From Lachnospiraceae bacterium (GTDB lineage: Bacteria; Bacillota; Clostridia; Lachnospirales; Lachnospiraceae), in assembly GCA_017617545.1 (NCBI GenBank), contig JAFZVZ010000011.1:1-34712 (forward strand): a DNA stretch of 34,712 nt, given 5' to 3'. Below the pieces are notes generated by a model. The model did no database searches. It worked only from the letters and a program-made list of their open reading frames with translations, and had not been told where the DNA came from. Of the stretch, positions 16,376 to 24,506 are shown in pieces (positions within the stretch are counted from its first letter, which is position 1; every line of letters starts with the position of its first letter). The position numbers were made by a program, and so were the translations under genes.

Positions 16376-18088
16376 ATGAAAAAGCTTACTGACATTAAAC
16401 GAAATATCATGACACTCCTACTTGCCGTCCTTCTTACTTTGGTGTTGGCCGCCTGTGGACAGACCGACGCGACTGACACCAACTCGGCGGACGGACGAAA
16501 GGCCAAGGAGAACACAACCGTCAGCTCCGACGGGAAGTCCGAGCTTGATACGGAAAATGGCAAAAACACCGAAGACAATACTTCGGATACGGATAAGAAG
16601 ACCACGGTGGTCACCACCTCGAGCATCACCAAGGAGGAGCTCGACGTCGACAACCTCTTCAGCAAGCGAGACCTCGAGCAGTCGCCGGACCTGACAGACG
16701 CTGAGACCATCACGGTGAGCAACGGTCAGACGATCGACATCACTGCGGAAGGCACCTACCGGATCACCGGAACGGCAACCGATTGCACCATCCGCGTCGA
16801 CGCGGGTCTGCAGGACAAAGTACAGCTCGTGCTGGACGGTGTGACGATCACGAACGAGGATTTTCCGGCGATCTACATCGTATCCGCCGACAAATGCTTC
16901 ATCACCACGATCGCGGGCAGCACTCTCTCCGTGACCGGAACCTTCAAGTCGGACGGTGACACCAACACCGACGCGGTGATCTTCTCCAGGGAAGACCTGA
17001 CGCTGAACGGAACCGGCACCCTGACTCTCACATCGGCGAAGGGCAACGGCATCTCCTGCAAGGACGACCTCAAGGTCACCGGCGGCACATACGTGCTCAC
17101 CACGGCGCTTGACACGCTCGAAGCCAACGACTCCATCGCGATCTGCGGCGGTGATTTTACGATCACCACGCAGAAGGACGGTCTGCACAGCGAGAACGAC
17201 GAGGACAACACCGTCGGATACATCTACATCAGCGGCGGCAGCTTCGACATTCAGGCCAAGAGTGACGGTATCCAGGGCACGACCTTCGTCCGCTTCGACG
17301 GCGGCACCTTCAAGATCAACGGCTCTGAGGGCATCGAGGCAACCTGCGTTGAGATCAACGACGGTACATTTGACATCTACGGCTCCGACGACGGCATCAA
17401 CGCCGCCAAGAAGAGCAAGGCATACGGCACTCCCACCATCGTCATCAACGGCGGCTACGTCAAGATTGAAGTCGGCCAGGGCGACACCGACGCGCTCGAC
17501 GCGAACGGTGACATCTACGTCAACGGCGGCACGGTCGATGTGACCTACCGCGGCATGGACTCCTTCGACTACGACGGCAAGGCCGAGTTCAACGGCGGCA
17601 CCATCATCATCAACGGTGAGCAGGTTGACAGCATCCCGCAGTCCATGTTCGGACCGGGCGGCGGCAAGGGCGGTCGCGGAGGCAACGGCGGCTGGGGAGG
17701 TAACGGTCAAAACCCACCTGACGGCGGCCGTGAGGGCCGCGGCGGCAAGGGCGACAAGAACGGCGGTAACAACGGTGAAGACAACGGCAACGACGCCGGC
17801 AACAACGGCAACTTCCCGAACTTCCCCGGCAACGGTCAGATGCCCGACTTCGGTAACGGTCAGATGCCTGATTTCGGAAATGGACAGATGCCTGACTTCG
17901 GAGACGGCCAGATGCCTGATTTTGGAAATGGTCAGATGCCGAACTTCGATGGCGGTCAGTTCCCGCAGCAGCCGAACGGCGGCAACGGAGCTTTCCCGGG
18001 GTTCCCGAACGGCAACAATGACAACAGCGATGATGACGGAAGCAATTCCGATAGCAAGAACGGCGGCAGAAAGAACGATCCTGTTTGA
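16376..18088 (+). CDS. Carbohydrate-binding (Cthe_2159-like) beta-helix lipoprotein
   Basis: A 570-residue surface lipoprotein. The start MKKLTDIKRN at 16376 follows AAAGGAGG; a 63-base upstream extension is rejected. Signal helix and lipobox LAAC (C27) come first, then an acidic Ser/Thr/Asp-rich linker, then about 350 residues of right-handed beta-helix repeats (GGDFTITTQKDGLHSEN, GGSFDIQAKSDGIQG, DGTFDIYGSDDGINAAK), ending at about residue 420. This pattern matches the Cthe_2159 family, whose founding member binds cellulose and polygalacturonate. The last 150 residues are Gly/Asn/Pro-rich, with five 8-residue repeats (GNGQMPDF type). The tail probably projects or interacts at the wall. It is followed by the two-component system at 18386. 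Adhesion to plant polysaccharide is a reasonable inference, not shown. Confidence 0.88.
   Translation: MKKLTDIKRNIMTLLLAVLLTLVLAACGQTDATDTNSADGRKAKENTTVSSDGKSELDTENGKNTEDNTSDTDKKTTVVTTSSITKEELDVDNLFSKRDLEQSPDLTDAETITVSNGQTIDITAEGTYRITGTATDCTIRVDAGLQDKVQLVLDGVTITNEDFPAIYIVSADKCFITTIAGSTLSVTGTFKSDGDTNTDAVIFSREDLTLNGTGTLTLTSAKGNGISCKDDLKVTGGTYVLTTALDTLEANDSIAICGGDFTITTQKDGLHSENDEDNTVGYIYISGGSFDIQAKSDGIQGTTFVRFDGGTFKINGSEGIEATCVEINDGTFDIYGSDDGINAAKKSKAYGTPTIVINGGYVKIEVGQGDTDALDANGDIYVNGGTVDVTYRGMDSFDYDGKAEFNGGTIIINGEQVDSIPQSMFGPGGGKGGRGGNGGWGGNGQNPPDGGREGRGGKGDKNGGNNGEDNGNDAGNNGNFPNFPGNGQMPDFGNGQMPDFGNGQMPDFGDGQMPDFGNGQMPNFDGGQFPQQPNGGNGAFPGFPNGNNDNSDDDGSNSDSKNGGRKNDPV
17828..17947 (+). repeat. 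Five tandem 24-bp coding repeats
   Basis: Five in-frame copies of a 24-base unit encode G-N/D-G-Q-M-P-D/N-F (residues 485-524 of the lipoprotein). The units differ mostly at third codon positions (GACTTC, GATTTC, GATTTT), so they are not very recent duplications, but copy number could still change by slippage or recombination. A degenerate sixth unit (DGGQFPQQ) follows. Confidence 0.95.
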
Positions 18089-18385
18089 AACTGCCTCCGG
18101 CGGCGATTGACGTCAATGCGTCAATTGATCAAAATATAGACAGCCGACTGAAATACAGGTCGGCATGAACAAGCCAGTCTGTCGGTCGTGCTCGATCGTC
18201 CCCCCACGAAACGGGCACGGCCATCCCCCAACAACTCGGGAATCCCGGCATCCGGTTTTACCCTCCCCCCATTTTCCGGACTAAGGGATTCCCTTTCCTT
18301 ATATTCGGATCCGATCCAGCTTTAACTATGTTTTTCCGTTCGATTGGTATATAATTGATTCACCACTCTATGCAAGGAGGTTGCC
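18089..18385 (+). promoter_or_regulatory. Intergenic region with two-component system promoter
   Basis: This 297-base gap holds a consensus -10 TATAAT (18350-18355) 31 bases before the response-regulator ATG, with no clear -35. Upstream are an inverted repeat ATTGACG-6-CGTCAAT (18106-18125; the arms share no bases but abut the loop), a small hairpin GCCGAC/GTCGGC (18143-18164) without a T-run, and a GGAAAATG copy at 18270-18277. No clear terminator for the lipoprotein gene was found, so some read-through into the two-component genes is possible. Confidence 0.45.
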
Positions 18386-19066
18386 ATGGCGAAGATTCTG
18401 ATTGCTGATGATGAACCCGATATCGCGCGTCTGATCGAACGGTACGCCATGCGTGATGGCTACGAGGTGACGAGCGTTGGCAACGGTGACGAGGCGATTG
18501 CCGCGTGCCGCCGCGAGGATTTTGATATCATCGTGATGGACGTGATGATGCCCGACACCGACGGCTTTACGGCATGCAAGAGGATCCGTGAGTTCAAGGA
18601 TATTCCGGTTCTGATGCTCTCCGCCCGCGGCACCGAGTACGACAAACTGTTCGGATTCGAGGTCGGGGTGGATGACTATGTGACGAAGCCATTTTCCCCG
18701 AAGGAGCTGCTGGCGCGCGTCGCCGCGATCTTGCGGAGACGGGGCGCTTCCGCAACAACGGAGAAGAAGGAAGAGGAAGTCCTGCGCGGCGCCGGCATTG
18801 AAGTCGACCTGCTCGGACACAATGTGAGTGTGGACGGTGTGAAGACGGATCTCACCGCGAAAGAATACGCGATCCTTGTGTGCCTTCTGCGAAACAAGGG
18901 AGTTGTCCTCTCGCGCGACCGCATCATGAACGAAGTCTGGGGCTATGATTACTTCGGCGACGACCGCACCGTGGACTGGCAGATCAAACTGCTGCGCGGC
19001 AAGCTCGGTCCGTACCGCGACAACATTCACACCATCAGGGGGGCGGGGTACAAATTTGAAGACTAA
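18386..19066 (+). CDS. OmpR/PhoB-family response regulator
   Basis: A 226-residue transcription factor. The receiver domain (1-120) has the acidic pair D8/D9, phospho-acceptor D52 in VMDVMMPDTDG, S79 in LMLSARG and K101 in VTKPFSP, all intact. The winged-helix DNA-binding domain (about 130-226) ends in the usual IRGAGYKFED. AAGGAGGT precedes the ATG. It overlaps the histidine-kinase gene by 11 bases, so the pair is one operon and certainly a cognate system. The genes that it regulates are unknown; the adjacent lipoprotein and the divergent nucleotidase promoters are natural candidates. The order regulator-kinase and the GAGYKFED ending are typical of VanR/PhoP-like clostridial systems. Confidence 0.96.
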   Translation: MAKILIADDEPDIARLIERYAMRDGYEVTSVGNGDEAIAACRREDFDIIVMDVMMPDTDGFTACKRIREFKDIPVLMLSARGTEYDKLFGFEVGVDDYVTKPFSPKELLARVAAILRRRGASATTEKKEEEVLRGAGIEVDLLGHNVSVDGVKTDLTAKEYAILVCLLRNKGVVLSRDRIMNEVWGYDYFGDDRTVDWQIKLLRGKLGPYRDNIHTIRGAGYKFED

Positions 19067-20651
19067 GAAATCGTTCCGGTTTAAACTGTGGCTGTATTTT
19101 GCGCTTTTCACGGCGCTGATCTTCGTAGTTCTTTGGCTCCTGCAGACCGTGTTCCTGCAGGGGTTGTACAACGGCATGCTGATCCGAAACACCAAGAAGG
19201 TGCTCAAGTCGATCGCGGCCTGCGAGGATGACGAGAAGATCAAATCCTCGATCAACGAACTTTCCCTCAACAACACGCTGCTTGTGTACGTGACGAACAC
19301 CGACGGCGACATTCTGTACGACGGTGACCCGTTCAAGAGCGCCCAGCGCCAGTCTCCGGACTACTCGGGCGAATTCCCCGGTTTCCCCAAAAAGCGGGGC
19401 AACGGGCAGGACGGCGGGTGGAATCGTCCGGAAAATGATCCGTCGAACGAGAGGCAGGACAATGACGCGGACGACGGAAAATTCCGGGGCAACGGTCAGA
19501 ATGACGGTGCCGGTTTCCCCGGCGGCGATTGGCCGAACGATCCGCGCGGCGGACAGACGCAGAGCATTCCGCCCATGTTCCAGGAATCCCTCTCCAAGCT
19601 CGCGGACAATCCCGACGAGATCCTTGAGGTAAGGCTCGGCAATCTGTATCTCTGCGCGCAGTACATCTCCTTCGGCGACGATGACAAGGCGATCTTGCTG
19701 GCAAGCACGACGCTCAACGCCGTAGGTTCCGCGGTCAGCGTGATCCGGATGCAGCTTCTGTGGGTAACGATCCTCTCGCTGCTTTTAAGCTTCGGTCTCT
19801 CGTGGATCTTAGCCCGCAAGTTCTCCGGTCCGGTGGACCGTCTCTCCGAGAAGGCGAAGAAGCTCGGCGACCGCGACTACTCCGAGGAGTATCCGCAGGG
19901 TTTCTGCACCGAGCTTGACGACTTGAGCGACACGCTCGACCGGACGAATGAGAAACTGATCATCTCACGGAATTTCCAGACCGAGCTGATGGCCAACGTC
20001 TCGCACGACCTCAGAACGCCGCTCACGATGATCAAGGGCTACGCGGAGATGATCAACGACATCTCCTTCGACGACCGCGAGCAGTGCCGCAACGACATGC
20101 AGGTCATCGTCAAGGAGGCCGATCGTCTGACGGCGCTCGTGAACGAGATTCTCGAGTATTCCGAGCTGCAGACAACGGATAAGTTTGAATATTCTACAGA
20201 TGTAGACCTTAGTAGATTAACGAAATCCATCACAGAGAGCTTCTCCACTCTGTGCAAGCCGAACGGCATTCGCGTGGAGACGGACATCACCGAAGGCATC
20301 TTCGTCGACGGCAGCCGAAGCCACTTAGAGCGCGCTCTGTACAATCTTATGGAAAATGCGGTGCGCCACACGGGCGAGCGCAAGGAGATCCTTGTGAAGC
20401 TCTCCGCGGCGGACGGCCTCGCGACACTCTCCGTCACCGACTACGGCAACGGAATTCCCGCAGAGGAGCTTGAGCACATCTGGGACCGCTACTACACCTC
20501 GCGCCAGCGCAAGGGTCAGGGCGTCTCCGGCTTAGGGCTTGCGATCGTCAAGCAGATCGTGACGATGCACGGCGGCCGCTGCCTGGTCACCTCCGAGCAG
20601 GGCAAGGGAAGCACATTTTCCATTGAACTGAAGATACTGGCCGATGCATGA
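19056..20651 (+). CDS. Sensor histidine kinase with Gly/Asn-rich extracellular insert
   Basis: A 531-residue sensor. No ATG exists in frame before the first membrane helix, and TTG at 19056, just after AGGGGGGCGGGG, is the best start; a frame-open ATG at 18945 would overlap the regulator by 122 bases and is unlikely. Layout: TM1 at about 10-33, an extracellular domain at about 34-232, TM2 at 233-253, HAMP to about 305, HisKA with phospho-acceptor H317 in VSHDLRTP, and a HATPase_c domain with N-box ENAVRH (N434), DYGNGIP and GVSGLGLAIV. All catalytic motifs are present. Residues 104-172 of the outer domain are low complexity (FPGFPKKRGNGQDGGW, FRGNGQNDGAGFPGG) and resemble the tail of the adjacent lipoprotein. 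It forms a two-component system with the regulator upstream. Confidence 0.93.
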   Translation: MKTKKSFRFKLWLYFALFTALIFVVLWLLQTVFLQGLYNGMLIRNTKKVLKSIAACEDDEKIKSSINELSLNNTLLVYVTNTDGDILYDGDPFKSAQRQSPDYSGEFPGFPKKRGNGQDGGWNRPENDPSNERQDNDADDGKFRGNGQNDGAGFPGGDWPNDPRGGQTQSIPPMFQESLSKLADNPDEILEVRLGNLYLCAQYISFGDDDKAILLASTTLNAVGSAVSVIRMQLLWVTILSLLLSFGLSWILARKFSGPVDRLSEKAKKLGDRDYSEEYPQGFCTELDDLSDTLDRTNEKLIISRNFQTELMANVSHDLRTPLTMIKGYAEMINDISFDDREQCRNDMQVIVKEADRLTALVNEILEYSELQTTDKFEYSTDVDLSRLTKSITESFSTLCKPNGIRVETDITEGIFVDGSRSHLERALYNLMENAVRHTGERKEILVKLSAADGLATLSVTDYGNGIPAEELEHIWDRYYTSRQRKGQGVSGLGLAIVKQIVTMHGGRCLVTSEQGKGSTFSIELKILADA

Positions 20652-20764
20652 TCACAGGCAGATGAACACGTATCGGTACGCTTCCGCTGCCGCAGCACGC
20701 GCGCACGGAAAAAGCGCCGGTTTCCCGACGCTTCCTCACGCAATCTTTCCAATTGGCTAAACAT

Positions 20765-20800
20765 ATATTAGGGACCCGTCTTCGGACGGGTTCTTAATAT
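20765..20800. terminator. Bidirectional hairpin with UUCG loop
   Basis: A 16-bp stem (20765-20780 with 20785-20800, a few G-T pairs) is closed by the very stable loop TTCG. It lies between convergent genes, the kinase and the CE15-like esterase. Both flanks are AT-rich, but neither carries a long unbroken T-run. Confidence 0.75.
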
Positions 20801-20826
20801 TTCTCTTTCGTTTCGCAGGATTGCTG

Positions 20827-21948
20827 TCACTCCTGCCCCGCGAACACGGTCGTCTTCAGCTCCTCGATCGACACTCCGGTGTCCATCCCATAGTACATGT
20901 GGTTGAAGTACGCCACAATGCGCTCCACGTCCTCCGCAAGCACCGCGTGCCCTTCCCTGTGGAAGTTCAGCACGAGGTGGTCGCCGAATCCGTGCGCCTC
21001 GTAGATCTCGTTCGCCTTCTTATAGCACTCCCACATCGCCGGAGCATTGACCCAGTCCTCGCTCATGCACGCCGCGATGATGAAGTAGTAGCGGTCCTCC
21101 GCCATCGCCATGACCGGCAGCCACTCCTGGTCGTACGGAATGTCCTTAGGGTCTGCGAAAGAAAGGAACCGGTCCACAAACCAGCCGCGCTCCGCGTCGG
21201 ACTGCAGACAGCTGAGGGGCTCATTTTCCCCATAGGTATATGATGCGGGGCCGCCCACTGCCGTGAGGTCGTAGGTCTTGCCTGTCGAGCGGAAGTTATA
21301 CAGCGCCAGGCCGCCCGCGCCCGAGCAGGCCGGGATCGGCATGCGGAACCGCTTCTCGAACGCGCCGCAGACCGCAGCAGACTTGCCGCAGCGGGACACG
21401 CCCGTCACCATCGAGGCATTCGCGTCGAGATGAAACTCGCGGTCGAGGCCCGCGTACACCGCGTCGAGCACCTTTGAAGCGCCCCAGGCCCATGCCATTA
21501 AAACGCCCGTCTGCTCGCTTCCGTTCTCACCGTACGGATAAATGTCGTAAAAGTTTCCCTTGCGCTCCGTATTGTCCGAAGCCATCGCAAAGGAGTTGAA
21601 CACAAGCACCGCGTACCCGTGTCCCAGAAGCTCCTGCGTCGGCATCAGCGGATGCAGCGACACGATGAACGGCGAACCGTTCGGGTAGATGCTGCGCGCC
21701 TCCTCCGTCGGCAGATACGCATGGATCGTAAAATCGGTCTCACGCCCGTCCTTCTCCACATGGATCTTCACCAGCTCGCCGCCGATGATCTCGAACGGAT
21801 TGCGCGGCTTGTCCGACACCTCCTGTGCCTTCGGGTCAGGCCCGAGGAGCTCGTAGGTGACCGTCTCGCCGTCGCGCCACACGCCGTACATCTCGTTCTC
21901 GTAGAAGTCGCGGATCGTCGTGTTCTCTCTGTGCTCAGTATTCTGCAT
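20827..21948 (-). CDS. CE15-like (glucuronoyl esterase-type) hydrolase, cytoplasmic
   Basis: A 373-residue alpha/beta hydrolase starting MQNTEHREN at 21948. The frame runs 93 bases upstream, and only a weak GGGG site precedes the chosen ATG, so the start is moderately sure. The nucleophile elbow is VTGVSRCGKSAA (S185), the G-x-S-R-x-G-K form that marks carbohydrate esterase family 15. GWFVDRF (about 255-261) and IPYDQEWLPVMAMAEDRYYF (270-289) match the CE15 block before the catalytic acid, with Glu where His is usual in DQH; NFHREGHAV supplies H330 or H334. CE15 enzymes split ester bonds between lignin and glucuronoxylan, but those are secreted, and here no signal peptide is seen. It therefore may act on imported uronate esters, or be a relative with another substrate. 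It follows nfnB by 117 bases. Confidence 0.8.
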   Translation of the reverse strand: MQNTEHRENTTIRDFYENEMYGVWRDGETVTYELLGPDPKAQEVSDKPRNPFEIIGGELVKIHVEKDGRETDFTIHAYLPTEEARSIYPNGSPFIVSLHPLMPTQELLGHGYAVLVFNSFAMASDNTERKGNFYDIYPYGENGSEQTGVLMAWAWGASKVLDAVYAGLDREFHLDANASMVTGVSRCGKSAAVCGAFEKRFRMPIPACSGAGGLALYNFRSTGKTYDLTAVGGPASYTYGENEPLSCLQSDAERGWFVDRFLSFADPKDIPYDQEWLPVMAMAEDRYYFIIAACMSEDWVNAPAMWECYKKANEIYEAHGFGDHLVLNFHREGHAVLAEDVERIVAYFNHMYYGMDTGVSIEELKTTVFAGQE

Positions 21949-22065
21949 GTTTTGTAAACCCCGTAATCTCGACGGACCGCGCCGCTTAGGCATACGCCCG
22001 GCAAGCTGCCGGTATCGCGCCGGCCTGTCGCATTCCGTCATCTTCTGTTTCTTCTTCGGAAAATG

Positions 22066-23475
22066 TCACTTCCCCATGATCGCCTTGTCGATCGCCGCTG
22101 CCGCCGTCTTGCCCGCGCCCATCGCGCTGATGACCGTTGCCGCGCCTGTTACAGCGTCGCCGCCCGCGTACACGCCCTCGCGCGACGTCAGGCCGTCCTC
22201 GTTGACGATGATGCCGCCCTTGCGGTTGACCTCGAGGCCCTCCGTGGTCGACTTGATCAGCGGGTTCGGGCTCGTGCCGATCGCCATGACAACCGTGTCC
22301 ACGTGAAGTTCAAACTCGCTTCCCGGGATCTCCACGGGGCGACGGCGTCCGCCTGCATCGGGCTCACCGAGCTCCATGCGCACGCAGCGCATGCCGGTCA
22401 CAAAGCCGTTGCGGGGATCGCGCGGATCCTCCGGATTGTTGAACCCGAGGATCTCCGTGGGAGCGCACAGAAGCTCAAACTCGATGCCCTCCTCCTCAGC
22501 GTGCTCAACCTCCTCGCGTCTCGCGGGAAGCTCCTCTAAGGAGCGGCGGTACACGATGTACACCTGCTCCGCGCCGAGACGAAGCGCCGTGCGCGCAGCG
22601 TCCATGGCAACGTTTCCGCCGCCGACGACCGCCACGTATCCGCCCTTCATGATCGGTGTGTCGGAATCGTCGCGGTACGCCTTCATCAGGTTGCTCCGCG
22701 TGAGGAACTCATTCGCGGAATACACGCCCTTGAAGGACTCGCCCGGAATATTCATGAAGTTCGGAAGGCCGGCTCCCGAACCGACAAATACAGCCTCATA
22801 GCCCATCTCAAACAGCTCGTCGATCGTCAGCGTCTTGCCGATGATGACGTTGGTCTCGAACGTGACGCCGAGCGCCTTGAGGGAATCCACTTCCTTCGCC
22901 ACGATCGTCTTCGGAAGACGGAACTCCGGAATGCCGTATACAAGCACGCCGCCCGCGGTGTGCAATGCCTCGTAGACCGTCACCTCATAGCCCTTCTTCG
23001 CGAGGTCGCCCGCGCACGTAAGACCGGACGGGCCGGAGCCTACGATCGCCACGCGGTGGCCGTTGCTCTCCGGCTTCTGCGGCACCTCCGTGATGTTGGC
23101 GTTGTGCCAGTCGGCGACGAAGCGCTCCAGACGGCCGATGCCCACGGGCTCGAATTTTACGCCGAGCGTGCACTTGCTCTCGCACTGCGTCTCCTGCGGG
23201 CACACGCGGCCGCAGACCGCCGGCAGCGAGGACGTCTGCTGGATCGTCTGATACGCGCCCTCGAAGTCTCCCTTCGCGATCTGCGCGATGAAATCGGGAA
23301 TGTTGACGTTGACCGGACACCCGCTCACGCAGGGACGGTTCTTGCAGTTTAAGCAGCGCTGCGCCTCCTCCACGGCAATCTCCGCCGTGTAGCCGAGCGC
23401 AACCTCATCGAAATTGCGCGCGCGCACCTCGGGCGCCTGCGTCGGCATCTCATGTTTCTTCGGAATGATCGGCAT
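22066..23475 (-). CDS. nfnB: NfnB-type large subunit, NADPH-binding flavoprotein (GltA family)
   Basis: A 469-residue GltD/GltA-like flavoprotein. N-terminal Cys residues C41, C44, C49, C53 and C88, C92, C98, C102 bind two 4Fe-4S clusters. FAD-binding GSGPSG (146-151) and NADPH-binding VVGGGNVAMDAA follow, and the C-terminal FAD seal is in YAGGDAVTGAATV. Many databases call it glutamate synthase small subunit; the immediately upstream partner at 23538 instead shows the NfnAB (sulfide dehydrogenase SudAB) layout. Together they catalyse electron-bifurcating NADH-dependent reduced ferredoxin:NADP+ oxidoreduction in the cytoplasm. No large glutamate synthase gene is present next to it. An AGGAGAG ribosome site precedes the ATG. 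Its stop codon is followed directly by a GGAAAATG copy (minus-strand order: TGA then CATTTTCC). Functional assignment rests on gene pairing. Confidence 0.9.
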   Translation of the reverse strand: MPIIPKKHEMPTQAPEVRARNFDEVALGYTAEIAVEEAQRCLNCKNRPCVSGCPVNVNIPDFIAQIAKGDFEGAYQTIQQTSSLPAVCGRVCPQETQCESKCTLGVKFEPVGIGRLERFVADWHNANITEVPQKPESNGHRVAIVGSGPSGLTCAGDLAKKGYEVTVYEALHTAGGVLVYGIPEFRLPKTIVAKEVDSLKALGVTFETNVIIGKTLTIDELFEMGYEAVFVGSGAGLPNFMNIPGESFKGVYSANEFLTRSNLMKAYRDDSDTPIMKGGYVAVVGGGNVAMDAARTALRLGAEQVYIVYRRSLEELPARREEVEHAEEEGIEFELLCAPTEILGFNNPEDPRDPRNGFVTGMRCVRMELGEPDAGGRRRPVEIPGSEFELHVDTVVMAIGTSPNPLIKSTTEGLEVNRKGGIIVNEDGLTSREGVYAGGDAVTGAATVISAMGAGKTAAAAIDKAIMGK

Positions 23476-23537
23476 GCTGATACTCTCCTGTTTTACTCAT
23501 ATTAATCGAAAAATGATGGCAGATCGCCGCAACCCTC

Positions 23538-24389
23538 TCAGGCCTTGCCAAAGAGGTTGCACGTCGCCTCATGCGCACGCCGCTCAAAGCCCGTGTACAT
23601 TCTGCCGCGCGACATCGCCTCGTCAAAATCAATCTCATAGCCGTTGAAATCCGGCCCGTCCACGCACGCGAACTTCGTCTCGCGCGTGCCGTCCTCCTTC
23701 ACGAGCGTGATCCGGCATCCGCCGCACATGCCCGTTCCGTCGATCATGATCGGGTTCATTGAAACCGTCACCGGCACGCCGTACGGCTTTGCCGCAAGCG
23801 TCACAAACTTCATCATGATCAGCGGACCGATCGTGATGATCATGTCAAACGTCTCGCCCGCGTCAAGCATCTCCTTGAGCGGTACGGTCACGTTGCCGTG
23901 GCGCCCGTACGAGCCGTCGTCGGTCATGACGACAAGGCGGTCGGAGCACTCGGAAAATTCTTCCTCCAAAATCAGCAGGTCCTTGCTGCGGAAACCGATG
24001 ATGCTCGTCACCTCAGCGCCTAAGCGGTGGAACTCCTGTGCCACCGGCATCGCGATCGCGCAGCCTACGCCGCCGCCCACGATGCAGACCTTGCGGATGC
24101 CCTCCGTCTCGGTCGCCTTCCCGAGAGGTCCCGCGAAGTCCTGGATGAACTCGCCCTGCTCCTTGTGGTTCAGTTTCTCGGTCGTCGCGCCCACGATCTG
24201 AAAGATGATCTTGACCGTGCCGTCCTCCGGATTCACACCCGCCACCGTCAGCGGAATGCGCTCGCCGTCCTCGTCTACGCGTAAAATGATAAACTGCCCC
24301 GGCTTAGCCTTCGCAGCCACGAGCGGCGCCTCGATCTCCATCTGCGTCACGGTGGGATTTAAACTCTTTTTTCTGACAATCTTGTACAT
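23538..24389 (-). CDS. nfnA: NfnA-type small subunit, ferredoxin-NADP reductase-like
   Basis: A 283-residue flavoprotein of the dihydroorotate dehydrogenase electron-transfer/sulfide dehydrogenase beta group. The N-terminal FAD barrel (about 1-95) includes GQFIILRV and RIPLTV; the NAD-binding fold has VCIVGGGVGCAIAMPVAQ (101-118); C222, C225 and C242 (in MCGGC and FACVDG) are ligands of a 2Fe-2S cluster. The first bifurcating site of the Nfn complex (NADH entry) would be here. Upstream of nfnB by 62 bases, it is the promoter-proximal gene. The ribosome site is poor (GGGGTATATCGC). Function is confident as a complex with the neighbouring subunit; on its own it could be confused with PyrK, but no pyrD is adjacent. 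Confidence 0.9.
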   Translation of the reverse strand: MYKIVRKKSLNPTVTQMEIEAPLVAAKAKPGQFIILRVDEDGERIPLTVAGVNPEDGTVKIIFQIVGATTEKLNHKEQGEFIQDFAGPLGKATETEGIRKVCIVGGGVGCAIAMPVAQEFHRLGAEVTSIIGFRSKDLLILEEEFSECSDRLVVMTDDGSYGRHGNVTVPLKEMLDAGETFDMIITIGPLIMMKFVTLAAKPYGVPVTVSMNPIMIDGTGMCGGCRITLVKEDGTRETKFACVDGPDFNGYEIDFDEAMSRGRMYTGFERRAHEATCNLFGKA

Positions 24390-24425
24390 GCGATATACCC
24401 CGTATTTCTGCGTGTTCGTCTGCCT

Positions 24426-24454
24426 ATCATACCATTTTTCGCGTGTTTATGCAA
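24426..24454 (-). promoter_or_regulatory. Promoter of nfnAB with extended -10
   Basis: On the minus strand, TTGCAT (24449-24454), a 17-base spacer and TATGAT (24426-24431) preceded by TGG, an extended -10. It lies 37 bases before the nfnA ATG. Confidence 0.65.
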
Positions 24455-24506
24455 ACCATAATTCGCGCGCTGCCGAAAGGTTTCGTACGCGTCTGCCTTG
24501 CCGGCG

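Noticed and set aside
16418-17710. Minus-strand open frame of 430 codons
   Set aside because: It is opposite the carbohydrate-binding lipoprotein, whose repeated GGC and GAC codons keep the reverse strand free of stops. It shows no motifs and no ribosome site.
18945-19055. ATG start of the histidine kinase 111 bases further upstream
   Set aside because: The extra residues are an out-of-frame reading of the response regulator, and the TTG at 19056 has a G-rich ribosome site and the typical 11-base overlap.
22066-23475. Glutamate synthase small subunit as literal function
   Set aside because: No large subunit gene is adjacent and the immediate partner is NfnA-like, so NfnB is the better call.
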